Assembly (NCBI GenBank): GCA_002401045.1
Contig: NVSA01000094.1
Span: 636 to 7,782 of the forward strand
Source of the DNA: Paracoccaceae bacterium
GTDB taxonomy: Bacteria; Pseudomonadota; Alphaproteobacteria; Rhodobacterales; Rhodobacteraceae
DNA: 7,147 nt
Reading direction: 5' to 3'
The notes under the pieces were generated by a model. That model saw only the letters and a list, made by a program, of their open reading frames with translations. It was not told where the DNA came from and did not search any database. This document shows, in pieces, positions 1 through 6,468 of the stretch (positions are counted from its first letter, which is position 1; each line of letters opens with the position of its first letter). A program made the position numbers and the translations under genes.

Positions 1-23
1 AGAGTTTTCCCGATATTATCGGT

Positions 24-1421
24 TCAAACATTCGCCGCAACATCCTCCATGCGCGCAAGTGTTTCGTCTCTCCCTAGTGCCACCATCATATCAAATGTGG
101 ATGGTGACTTTGTGGTTCCAGAAAGCACAACCTTCATGGGTTGCGCTATTTTTCCTAAACCAAGACCTTCAGCCTGCGCGAAATCGCGAAACTCGGCTTC
201 TAGTAATTCCTTTGTCCAGCTTGTAACGGCTGCGATACGCGGGGTCAATCTAATTAGTATACCATCGCATACAGAATTGAGAGCTTTATCGTCGCAGGCA
301 TCAAATTTAAGCGGACGCTGTGCCAAAATGAAACGTGATTTGTCGATCAGATCAGATAGTTTTTTGGATCGTTCACGCACCACAGGCAAAACCGATTGGA
401 TTTTTTCTAAATCGGTCGCATCCAGATTATAATCGTCGCTGGCTTGCACAAAAGATTTAATCCCGTCCATTAAGACCGCATCATCGCAGGTCTCAATATG
501 GTGTTTACACACGTTATCAAGTTTTTTGAAATCAAACCGAGCAGGAGCTTTGTTAATGCCGCCCAAGTCGAACCACTCAATGGCCTGTTTTGTGGTGAAC
601 AGCTCATCATCGCCGTGGCTCCAGCCCAGACGGGCCAAATAATTACGCATCGCTTCGGCTAAATAGCCCATTTCGCGGTATTCCTGCGCACCCGTCGCCC
701 CGTGACGTTTCGACAGTTTTTTGCCGTCTTCGCCAAAAATGAGCGGAATATGCGCAAACACAGGGATCGCCCAATTCATCGCACGGTAAATCAGCGTTTG
801 ACGCCCTGCGTTGATCAAGTGATCGTCGCCGCGAATAATATGGGTCACGCCCATGTCATGGTCATCTACAACAACTGCTAACATGTAGGTCGGATTACCG
901 TCTGAACGTAACAAGATCATGTCGTCAAAGCTGTTGTTTTTCCAGCTCACCTTACCCTGCACTTCGTCTTGGATTTCTAACACACCTTCACGCGGCGCTT
1001 TTAGGCGCACGGCATAAGGCGCATCTGGATAATCAGCGGCTGCCACATCACGCCAAGGGCTTTGAAATGCACCGTGTTTACCAGCAGGTGTTTCGCGCCA
1101 TGCTTCAATATCGGCCTTGGTGGCAAAACATTTATAGGCATGGCCTGCCTCTAATAATTCCTCGGCTACTTGCGCGTGGCGCGCGCGGTTTGCCATCTGA
1201 CTGACCGCATCGCCGTCCCAATCTAGCCCCAACCAGCGCATGCCGTCATAAATCGCATCCGTTGCGGCTTGGGTTGAGCGGGCAATATCCGTATCTTCGA
1301 TGCGCATCAAAAATGTGCCGCCATTTGCACGGGCAAAAAGCCAGTTAAAAAGCGCAGTGCGCGCACCGCCAATGTGTAAATACCCCGTTGGAGAGGGTGC
1401 AAAACGTGTGACAACGCGCAT
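24..1421 (-). CDS. gltX: Glutamyl-tRNA synthetase
   Basis: Cytosolic class I aminoacyl-tRNA synthetase that charges tRNA with glutamate using ATP. Seen: the N-terminal RFAPSPTG motif followed by HIGG (the HIGH signature, about residues 16-19), the ARTALFNWL segment, and KLSKRHG (the KMSKS loop, about residues 235-241). The C-terminal anticodon-binding part ends with a SP-x-FDMMVALGRDE stretch. At about 465 residues it is full length. Only one cysteine of the region that binds zinc in the E. coli enzyme is visible (KCFAT), so it is probably a zinc-free form. Two in-frame ATGs lie close together at 1427 and 1421. I chose 1421 because the AAAAGG at 1436-1431 is then 9 nt away rather than 3, and because relatives begin just before VVTRFAPSPTG. 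It is divergent from comEC. Many alphaproteobacteria lack glutaminyl-tRNA synthetase and carry two gltX copies, so this enzyme may be non-discriminating or one of a pair; that is inference. Identity is certain, the start less so. Confidence 0.96.
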   Translation of the reverse strand: MRVVTRFAPSPTGYLHIGGARTALFNWLFARANGGTFLMRIEDTDIARSTQAATDAIYDGMRWLGLDWDGDAVSQMANRARHAQVAEELLEAGHAYKCFATKADIEAWRETPAGKHGAFQSPWRDVAAADYPDAPYAVRLKAPREGVLEIQDEVQGKVSWKNNSFDDMILLRSDGNPTYMLAVVVDDHDMGVTHIIRGDDHLINAGRQTLIYRAMNWAIPVFAHIPLIFGEDGKKLSKRHGATGAQEYREMGYLAEAMRNYLARLGWSHGDDELFTTKQAIEWFDLGGINKAPARFDFKKLDNVCKHHIETCDDAVLMDGIKSFVQASDDYNLDATDLEKIQSVLPVVRERSKKLSDLIDKSRFILAQRPLKFDACDDKALNSVCDGILIRLTPRIAAVTSWTKELLEAEFRDFAQAEGLGLGKIAQPMKVVLSGTTKSPSTFDMMVALGRDETLARMEDVAANV

Positions 1422-1499
1422 GTGCATTAACCTTTTAAAAACGTCTGTAAAGATAGTGTTGCATGTGTTTAGGCATTTGGTCGGGGAAGGGCAAGAGAC
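1422..1499. promoter_or_regulatory. Divergent gltX/comEC intergenic region
   Basis: This short gap of about 78 bp must hold the promoters of both gltX (leftward) and comEC (rightward). I found no convincing -35/-10 pair for either. A TATCTT on the minus strand (1455-1450) could be a -10 element for gltX but has no good -35 at 16-18 bp. The only clear elements are ribosome binding sites: AAAAGG for gltX at 1436-1431 and a purine-rich run for comEC at 1483-1491. Confidence 0.5.
1483..1491 (+). promoter_or_regulatory. Ribosome binding site of comEC, supporting a GTG start
   Basis: GGGGAAGGG ends 8 nt before the GTG at 1500. An in-frame TAG at 1470-1472 and the lack of any other start codon between it and 1500 make this GTG the first possible start, and the purine run fits it. 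Confidence 0.6.
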
Positions 1500-3599
1500 G
1501 TGGCGTATCAGATTGTAAAAGACGCCCTAAATTCGCAACGGGGGCGCTTACTGCTGTGGATACCTGTGTGCCTGTCCATCGGCATCGCGCTTTATTTTCA
1601 ATTGCGGTTTGAGCCCCAACGCGGTTGGATCAGCGTCTTTGCACTTCCTGTCATCTTAATTTTTTGGAAATCTTACGCGCACAGATCGCAAGCCGTCGGG
1701 ATACTCTGGCGCGCCGTTGCCCTGATCGCGGTTGGCTTCATCTTGGCCATGCTACGCAGTCACACCATTGCCGCGCCTGTCTTGGGATGGCGATATTACG
1801 GCACTATTGAAGGGCGCGTGGTGGCCATTGACCGATCTGCCAGTAATAAATTACGTGTGATCCTCGCCGATCCGAAACTGGGCAAAATATCAGCCCCGCG
1901 CACGCCGAAATTTGTGCGGTTATCTTTCCACAGTGAAGCGGGTCTTGAGCATCTAAAACCAGGGGCAATCATTCGCACTACAGGGTCGGTATCTCCGCCC
2001 TTTGGGCCTGCCGAGCCTGGCGGCTTTGACTTTCAGCGTCACGCTTGGTTTTTACAATTGGGCGCGGTGGGCTATACGCGCAAGCCTGTGATTTTAATCG
2101 CGGCGTCTGATTTGAACAGCTACGCCCTGCGCCTGTTCGATTTACGGGTGCGTATATCAACCTATATTCAACGCAAAATTCCCGACCAAAAAGGTGCTTT
2201 TGCCGCCGCGATTGTCACGGGTGATCGGGCGCAGATCGATCCTGCAATCTTGACCAATCTGCGGCGTTCCAATTTGGCGCATCTCTTGGCGATATCAGGC
2301 CTGCACATGGGATTATTGGTCGGGTTTATCTTTGCCCTGATCCGCTACGGTCTGGCCTTGATACCCTTTTGTGCGCTTTATTTGCCGCTAAAGAAAATAG
2401 GCGCGATTTGTGCTTTGGTCGCAGGGGTCAGCTATTTGCAGATTTCAGGCGGCGCGATTGCCACCGAGCGCGCGTTTATCATGGTCGGTGTGATGCTGGT
2501 CGGGGTGTTGCTGAACCGACCCGCCTTAACCCTGCGTGCCATTGCGATTGCCGCCACGATTTTGCTGATCTTGCGTCCTGAAAGCCTGACCCAAGCAGGT
2601 TTTCAGATGTCCTTTGCCGCGACAACTGCCTTGGTTGCCAGTTTTGAGTTTTTGAAAAATCAACGTCACTGGCAGATTTTGCAATTTGGCACCTTTCGCG
2701 TGTTGCAGCCCATCATTGCCTTGGTGATGTCGTCGTTCATCGCAGGGGCGGCAACCGCGCCGTTTTCGGCCTATCATTTTAACCAGTTTTCCCAATACGG
2801 CCTGTTGGCAAATCTGTTGTCCGTTCCGGTGATGGGAACCATCGTGATGCCCAGTGCCGTGGCGGCGGGGATTTTGTCGCTGGTCGGGTTAGAGGCTTTG
2901 CCGTTTTGGATCATGGGCCAAGGCATTGCATGGATTCTCGGCGTGGCAGATTTCGTTGCAAACCTGCCCCGTTCTAGCCGCGCCATTGTATCAGGGGCAG
3001 GGATGATGTTGCCAATGATCAGCTTGGGCGCTGTGATTTTGATCCTTTGGCGCGGGCGGCTGAAATGGATCGGGGCGGGCTGTGTTATTGTTGCATTCGG
3101 GATTTGGACACAGGCCAAGCGTCCTGATGTTTTGATATCGGATACGGGGCGTATGATTGGGGTGATGAACAGTGCAAAACGCGCGTTGAACCGTACCAAA
3201 GGATCAGGCTTTGCCGCAAGGGTCTGGTTGGAGAATGATGGGGATTTAGGGACACAAAAACAAGCTTTTGCGCGGTGGTCTGAAAGCTATGACAACTATC
3301 AATTTAAGCAAGGAAATACGCAGATCAGCTATGTTTGGCCGAAAAAAACCGACCCGCAGGTTTTGCGCGATTTATGCGATACATCAGATGTGCTGATCAG
3401 CCCGAATTGGAAAGAGGACAGCCTTGCCAATTGCTTTCATATTACATCGGATTTCTTACGTATAAACGGCGCAATTTCCATTGATATTGATGCACAAGGC
3501 CCCAAAATTAAATCCGCGCGACAAGTCACTGGCGCGCGGATTTGGAATTCTTGGTGGTTACGCCCAAAGCCTAAAAGGCGGGATGGGCGCAAAAATTAA
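1500..3599 (+). CDS. comEC: ComEC/Rec2-family DNA-uptake channel protein
   Basis: Polytopic inner-membrane protein of 699 residues, of the family that carries single-stranded DNA across the membrane during natural transformation. Seen: an N-terminal hydrophobic stretch of several segments (about residues 16-90), then a soluble beta-rich region (about 100-200, DUF4131-like, with PPFGPAEPGGFDF). Next comes the competence domain (about 215-520) with AIVTGDR and the signature LLAISGLHMGLL at 262-273, then many membrane segments. The C-terminal part (about 540-699) is soluble. It begins RPDVLISDTG where ComEC proteins with a metallo-beta-lactamase domain continue, but no HxHxDH zinc motif is present. 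Relatives in Rhodobacteraceae have a similar short tail, as far as I recall. Translation starts at GTG. The gene is divergent from gltX and convergent with lexA, its TAA overlapping the lexA TAA. No comEC terminator is obvious. The family assignment is very secure; whether the host is naturally competent cannot be told from this window. Confidence 0.95.
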   Translation: MAYQIVKDALNSQRGRLLLWIPVCLSIGIALYFQLRFEPQRGWISVFALPVILIFWKSYAHRSQAVGILWRAVALIAVGFILAMLRSHTIAAPVLGWRYYGTIEGRVVAIDRSASNKLRVILADPKLGKISAPRTPKFVRLSFHSEAGLEHLKPGAIIRTTGSVSPPFGPAEPGGFDFQRHAWFLQLGAVGYTRKPVILIAASDLNSYALRLFDLRVRISTYIQRKIPDQKGAFAAAIVTGDRAQIDPAILTNLRRSNLAHLLAISGLHMGLLVGFIFALIRYGLALIPFCALYLPLKKIGAICALVAGVSYLQISGGAIATERAFIMVGVMLVGVLLNRPALTLRAIAIAATILLILRPESLTQAGFQMSFAATTALVASFEFLKNQRHWQILQFGTFRVLQPIIALVMSSFIAGAATAPFSAYHFNQFSQYGLLANLLSVPVMGTIVMPSAVAAGILSLVGLEALPFWIMGQGIAWILGVADFVANLPRSSRAIVSGAGMMLPMISLGAVILILWRGRLKWIGAGCVIVAFGIWTQAKRPDVLISDTGRMIGVMNSAKRALNRTKGSGFAARVWLENDGDLGTQKQAFARWSESYDNYQFKQGNTQISYVWPKKTDPQVLRDLCDTSDVLISPNWKEDSLANCFHITSDFLRINGAISIDIDAQGPKIKSARQVTGARIWNSWWLRPKPKRRDGRKN
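3504..3543 (-). terminator. Likely intrinsic terminator of lexA, inside comEC
   Basis: The arms 3510-3520 (AAATCCGCGCG) and 3533-3543 (CGCGCGGATTT) are perfect 11-bp complements around a 12-nt loop. Read on the minus strand, the stem is followed by TTTAATTTT, giving the U-rich tail of an intrinsic terminator about 53 nt after the lexA stop. Read on the plus strand, the stem is followed by GGAATTC, with no U tract, so comEC transcription should pass. The hairpin is seen directly; terminator activity is inferred. The rather long loop and the interrupted U tract lower confidence. Confidence 0.65.
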
Positions 3600-4285
3600 T
3601 AGGTACGGATAAGACCGACCAAACGCCCTTGAACCTTAACTTGATCGTCGCGGTAGACCCGTGTCTCATAAGCAGGGTTGGCCGCTTCCAGCGCAATGGC
3701 TGATCCGCGTTTGCGCAAGCGTTTCAAGGTTGCTTCTTGATCTTCGACCAAAGCCACAACAATTTCCCCGTTTTGCGCGTCTGATTGTTCATGGATCACT
3801 ACGATGTCGCCATCGTTAATGCCTGCATCAATCATACTGTCGCCCTTAACTTCCAGCGCGTAATGCTTGCCGCCTTTGCTGAGCATCTCGTTGGGAACCG
3901 ACACATTATGTGACATGGTTTGAATGGCTTCAATCGGTGTACCCGCCGCGATGCGGCCCATGACGGGCAATTGCATCGAGCTGTTGTTTTCAACAGGCAT
4001 AGATTGGCGTGGGGCAGGTGGCGGTGCGCTGCCTTCGATCACCCGCGGATTAAAACCAGCGGGTTCCATGCTTTCAGGCAGGCGGATGATTTCAAGCGCT
4101 CGGGCACGGTGTGGCAAACGGCGAATAAATCCGCGTTCTTCAAGGGCTGTGATCAAGCGATGAATGCCAGATTTAGACCTTAAATTAAGGGCTTCTTTCA
4201 TTTCATCAAAGGACGGGGGAATACCCTCTTTTTGCACGCGTTGGTGAATGAATTCCAGTAAATCTAGTTGTTTTCTTGTAAGCAT
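3596..4285 (-). CDS. lexA: LexA, SOS-response repressor and self-cleaving protease
   Basis: Represses DNA-damage genes by binding SOS boxes and is inactivated by RecA-stimulated self-cleavage. Seen in the 229-residue protein: an N-terminal winged helix (about 1-70; LTRKQLDLLEFIHQRV, then the recognition region LRSKSGIHRLITALEERGFI). A proline-rich linker (about 85-105) follows. The cleavage site is the Ala-Gly of GRIAAGTP (about 114-115), and the S24-type peptidase domain carries the catalytic Ser of KGDSM (about 150) and Lys of EATLKRL (about 188). All catalytic elements are intact. An in-frame TTG directly upstream at 4288 would add one residue, but AGGAGG at 4296-4291 is 5 nt from the ATG at 4285 and only 2 nt from the TTG, so ATG is preferred. 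It lies downstream of moeA on the same strand but has its own SOS-box promoter. The stop codon interlocks with that of convergent comEC. Confidence 0.97.
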   Translation of the reverse strand: MLTRKQLDLLEFIHQRVQKEGIPPSFDEMKEALNLRSKSGIHRLITALEERGFIRRLPHRARALEIIRLPESMEPAGFNPRVIEGSAPPPAPRQSMPVENNSSMQLPVMGRIAAGTPIEAIQTMSHNVSVPNEMLSKGGKHYALEVKGDSMIDAGINDGDIVVIHEQSDAQNGEIVVALVEDQEATLKRLRKRGSAIALEAANPAYETRVYRDDQVKVQGRLVGLIRTY

Positions 4286-4290
4286 CAACC

Positions 4291-4296
4291 CCTCCT
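4291..4296 (-). promoter_or_regulatory. Ribosome binding site of lexA, decides the start
   Basis: A perfect AGGAGG on the minus strand lies 5 nt before the ATG at 4285. The alternative TTG at 4288 would leave only 2 nt, so this site places the start at 4285. Confidence 0.85.
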
Positions 4297-4327
4297 GTCA
4301 TGGAATGTATCTGTATTGTTCTTCTTG

Positions 4328-4342
4328 GTTCTACAAGTGTTC
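4328..4342 (-). promoter_or_regulatory. LexA operator (SOS box, GAAC-N7-GAAC)
   Basis: The 15-mer reads GTTC-TACAAGT-GTTC on the plus strand, which is GAAC-N7-GAAC on the lexA strand. The direct repeat GTTC-N7-GTTC is the known LexA recognition sequence of alphaproteobacteria. It covers the end of the spacer and the -10 element of the lexA promoter, so bound LexA should block its own transcription. A further GTTC at 4318-4321 lies 6 nt from the box, one base short of the standard spacing. Confidence 0.9.
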
Positions 4343-4356
4343 CCCTTTTGTGTCAA
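4328..4356 (-). promoter_or_regulatory. lexA promoter
   Basis: Minus strand: a consensus -35 TTGACA at 4356-4351, a 17-bp spacer, and a -10 TAGAAC at 4333-4328 (4 of 6 matches). This would start transcription near 4320, leaving a leader of about 35 nt before the lexA ATG. The elements are seen; their use is inferred from spacing and from the SOS box that overlaps them. Confidence 0.8.
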
Positions 4357-4397
4357 GCGTTATACCTTAAGCAGAGTAGGGTGTCAGCCCATGTCCC

Positions 4398-5570
4398 CTA
4401 AAGCAGGATAACATCGACTAAATCGCCTGAGCTTTTGGCTGGATCATGGGGCGGGCGAACCATCAAAGCATTGGATTGTGCCAGCACGGATAACAACGCG
4501 CTGTCTTGGCGATCAAACACCTGACATGATGCGCCCGTCACCACAGCCCGCATATAATGCGCCCGCGCACCATTCGCGCCTAGATCATGGGATAGGGTAT
4601 AGGGCAGGGTTTCAAGCGCGGTTTTATCCAAGCCCAACAGCGCATTGATCGCAGGTCTGATAAACACATGACCACACACCATAGCGCTGACGGGGTTGCC
4701 TGGCAGGCCGATCAGCGGCACGCCTTTATAGCGCCCCGCCAGTAGTGGCTTACCTGGACGCATAGCGACCTTGTAAAAACTACTGTCCATTTCGCCTGAC
4801 TGGATCATCTTACCCATCAAATCATGATCGCCGACAGAGGCACCGCCCAAGGTGATAATCAGATCAACCTTAAGGCACATGTTTAGCACGCTTCGCAGAA
4901 CCGCTTCATCATCGCGCGCAAGCGGCATCAGGCGGGCAATGCCGCCGTGACTTTCAATCAGGGCTTTCAGGCCGAAATTATTTGAACTGACAATCTGGTC
5001 TGGCCCCAAAGGCGTGTTTGGCATGACCAATTCATCGCCCGTGGCCACCAGTGCAATCACAGGTTTACGGGTCACGGTAAGCCTGCCGATATTCATCGCC
5101 GCCAGCAGGGTAATGTCATTTGGCGTCAAGGTTCTGGGCGCAGGAATTGTTGCGCCCTTGCTAAAATCAGTGCCCTTAGGACGGATATAAGCCGCCGTAT
5201 CTATATTTTGGCTGATCGTGATTGTGTTGCCTGAACGGATGCAATCTTCTTGGATCAGGATTTTATTGGCACCTGTGGGGACAGGCGCACCTGTGAATAT
5301 TCGCACGCATTGGCCTGCTTCGATTGCCCCGTCAAACCGAGACCCCGCCGCACTTTCACCGATCACTGTCAGGGAATTTCCTGCCAGCGCATCACTGCTG
5401 ACAAGGGCATAGCCATCCATGGCAGAGCTGGCAAAGGGCGGCTGATTATGGCTGGCGACAGCATCTTGTGCCAAGACGCGACCCATCGCCTGTTCAAGGG
5501 AAATCGTTTCCGTACCCAGCGGTTCAAGCAGATCAAAGACCTGCGCCAAGGCTTGGGCAACGCTAATCAT
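4398..5570 (-). CDS. moeA: Molybdopterin molybdenumtransferase MoeA
   Basis: Cytosolic enzyme of molybdenum cofactor synthesis. It places molybdate on adenylylated molybdopterin, releasing AMP. Seen in 390 residues, a normal length: SAMDGYAL (49-56, including the Asp equivalent to catalytic Asp59 of E. coli MoeA), FTGAPVPTGANKILIQED (about 92-109), VIALVATGDELV at the start of the MoCF-binding domain, GGASVGDHD (242-250), MRPGKPL (270-276) and GLPGNPVSAMV (288-298). A C-terminal beta domain follows. The start ATG lies inside the end of the GIY-YIG gene (8-bp overlap, ATGATTAG). No Shine-Dalgarno-like sequence precedes it, so translation probably depends on ribosomes finishing the gene upstream. 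In relatives moeA directly follows moaC; here a foreign-looking gene separates them. lexA follows after about 112 bp under its own promoter. Confidence 0.97.
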   Translation of the reverse strand: MISVAQALAQVFDLLEPLGTETISLEQAMGRVLAQDAVASHNQPPFASSAMDGYALVSSDALAGNSLTVIGESAAGSRFDGAIEAGQCVRIFTGAPVPTGANKILIQEDCIRSGNTITISQNIDTAAYIRPKGTDFSKGATIPAPRTLTPNDITLLAAMNIGRLTVTRKPVIALVATGDELVMPNTPLGPDQIVSSNNFGLKALIESHGGIARLMPLARDDEAVLRSVLNMCLKVDLIITLGGASVGDHDLMGKMIQSGEMDSSFYKVAMRPGKPLLAGRYKGVPLIGLPGNPVSAMVCGHVFIRPAINALLGLDKTALETLPYTLSHDLGANGARAHYMRAVVTGASCQVFDRQDSALLSVLAQSNALMVRPPHDPAKSSGDLVDVILL

Positions 5571-6468
5571 TAAGAGTTTCGCTCAACTCGCTCTTTAGTT
5601 TTGCATCTGACCAATCACCAAATGAAACTTTAGTGTCAGCTGTTTTCCATTCTGTGCGCCCATTTGCGGCTCTGCCTGTTACCATAGCGGCAGCGGCACT
5701 TGGGCTGCTGAAAGCATAGTTCTCTGTAAAGGTTGCAAATTCTCCTTTTGGAATAATAATTCCACGACGAACAAGATCTGCGTGAAGCTTTCGGTAGTTG
5801 TGATCGGAACTACCACGCCATGAAGCATGTGCTTCTGAACCTTTCAAAACAATAAACTCACCATCTATTTGTTGTGCTTTAGCGCGAATATTATATTTTG
5901 GCATGTATAATTCGAATACATCGGAGGGCCGTGCCGTCGGTGTTATTGTTTCATTTTCTGTTCGTTTGTTATTCTGAAAAACATCAATTCCAATTGTGGG
6001 TAAGGCAAATAGAATATTTTCCAAAAAGATATTCATATCTGACGTTTCAGCCGCATTTAGCGGAATTAGATTTGGAGTTGTCGCGTTATCTAAAACGCAA
6101 TTACCTGCAATTTTTGCTGTTTGAATGAGCTTTGATTCTAAAAAACGAATATGTGCTTTGTTTAGCGCATCAGATTCAGAGGTGATTAAAACAGCCGTGT
6201 CCCACCAGTCTTTTTTCGCATCATGTGACTTTATACGTTCCCTGATATTGTCGCTCTCACCAATATAGGTTGTTGTGACCCCATCATTTTGCCCAATGAG
6301 AATATAGACACCCGAAAACTGTGCTTCATTCCGTGCAAGAGCTGTGGATAGTTCAAGACGAGGTGTTCGTAAAATATGACCCGTCCAATTGAAAAAATTT
6401 GCTATTAATATACCGTCTGGTTTTCCATTTACAAAAAATAATTGTATGGATCGTCCTGTTTCCATCAT
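5563..6468 (-). CDS. GIY-YIG nuclease-family protein with C-terminal DUF4357-like domain
   Basis: Predicted protein of 301 residues; exact function unknown. Seen: an N-terminal region of about 50 residues (SIQLFFVNGKPDGI, FNWTGHILRTPR) that is hydrophilic and lacks a signal peptide. A GIY-YIG domain follows: GVY at 53-55, YIGES at 68-72, Arg78 in the NIRERI-x-x-H context, and Glu111 in FLESKLI as the probable metal-binding Glu. The nuclease motifs therefore look complete. A variable stretch follows, then a domain from about 183 to 285 with FIVLKGSEAHASW, SPSAAAAMVTGRAANGRTEWK, resembling DUF4357. The combination is known in scattered bacterial accessory proteins, sometimes near restriction systems; that is recollection. 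Start: ATG 6468 overlaps the moaC stop as ATGA; the next codon, ATG 6465, is equally possible. GAGG at 6475-6472 serves either. The gene ends 8 bp inside moeA. G+C is about 37% over 5881-6240 against about 52% in moaC, and AT-rich codons are frequent, pointing to horizontal gain. Confidence 0.85.
   Translation of the reverse strand: MMETGRSIQLFFVNGKPDGILIANFFNWTGHILRTPRLELSTALARNEAQFSGVYILIGQNDGVTTTYIGESDNIRERIKSHDAKKDWWDTAVLITSESDALNKAHIRFLESKLIQTAKIAGNCVLDNATTPNLIPLNAAETSDMNIFLENILFALPTIGIDVFQNNKRTENETITPTARPSDVFELYMPKYNIRAKAQQIDGEFIVLKGSEAHASWRGSSDHNYRKLHADLVRRGIIIPKGEFATFTENYAFSSPSAAAAMVTGRAANGRTEWKTADTKVSFGDWSDAKLKSELSETLND

Noticed and set aside
10..22. Small palindrome CCGATATTATCGG just after the gltX stop, a possible gltX terminator
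   Set aside because: The stem is only 5-6 bp and AT-rich, and on the gltX strand it is followed by GAAAACTCT, not a U tract.
1300..1518. Plus-strand open frame of 72 codons across the gltX start and into comEC
   Set aside because: It is mostly antisense to gltX, shows no recognisable domain, and runs into comEC in another frame; a chance frame.
3561..3589. Nested inverted repeat (CGCCC...GGGCG around GCC...GGC) at the end of comEC
   Set aside because: The arms are 5 and 3 bp. Neither strand has a U run after it: the plus strand continues CAAAAATTA and the minus strand GTAACC. It is not a credible terminator.
4343..4397. Possible terminator between moeA and lexA (GGG-CTGACA-CCC on the minus strand)
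   Set aside because: The stem is only 3 bp with no U tract. Read-through from moeA into lexA remains possible.
5898..6128. Plus-strand open frame of 76 codons antisense to the GIY-YIG gene
   Set aside because: AT-rich sequence opposite a convincing coding frame; no ribosome binding site or known motif.
5563..6468. Insertion sequence or transposon ends around the GIY-YIG gene
   Set aside because: No terminal inverted repeats, transposase, tRNA or integrase site is visible; the boundaries coincide with the gene itself apart from the ATGAT pentamers.
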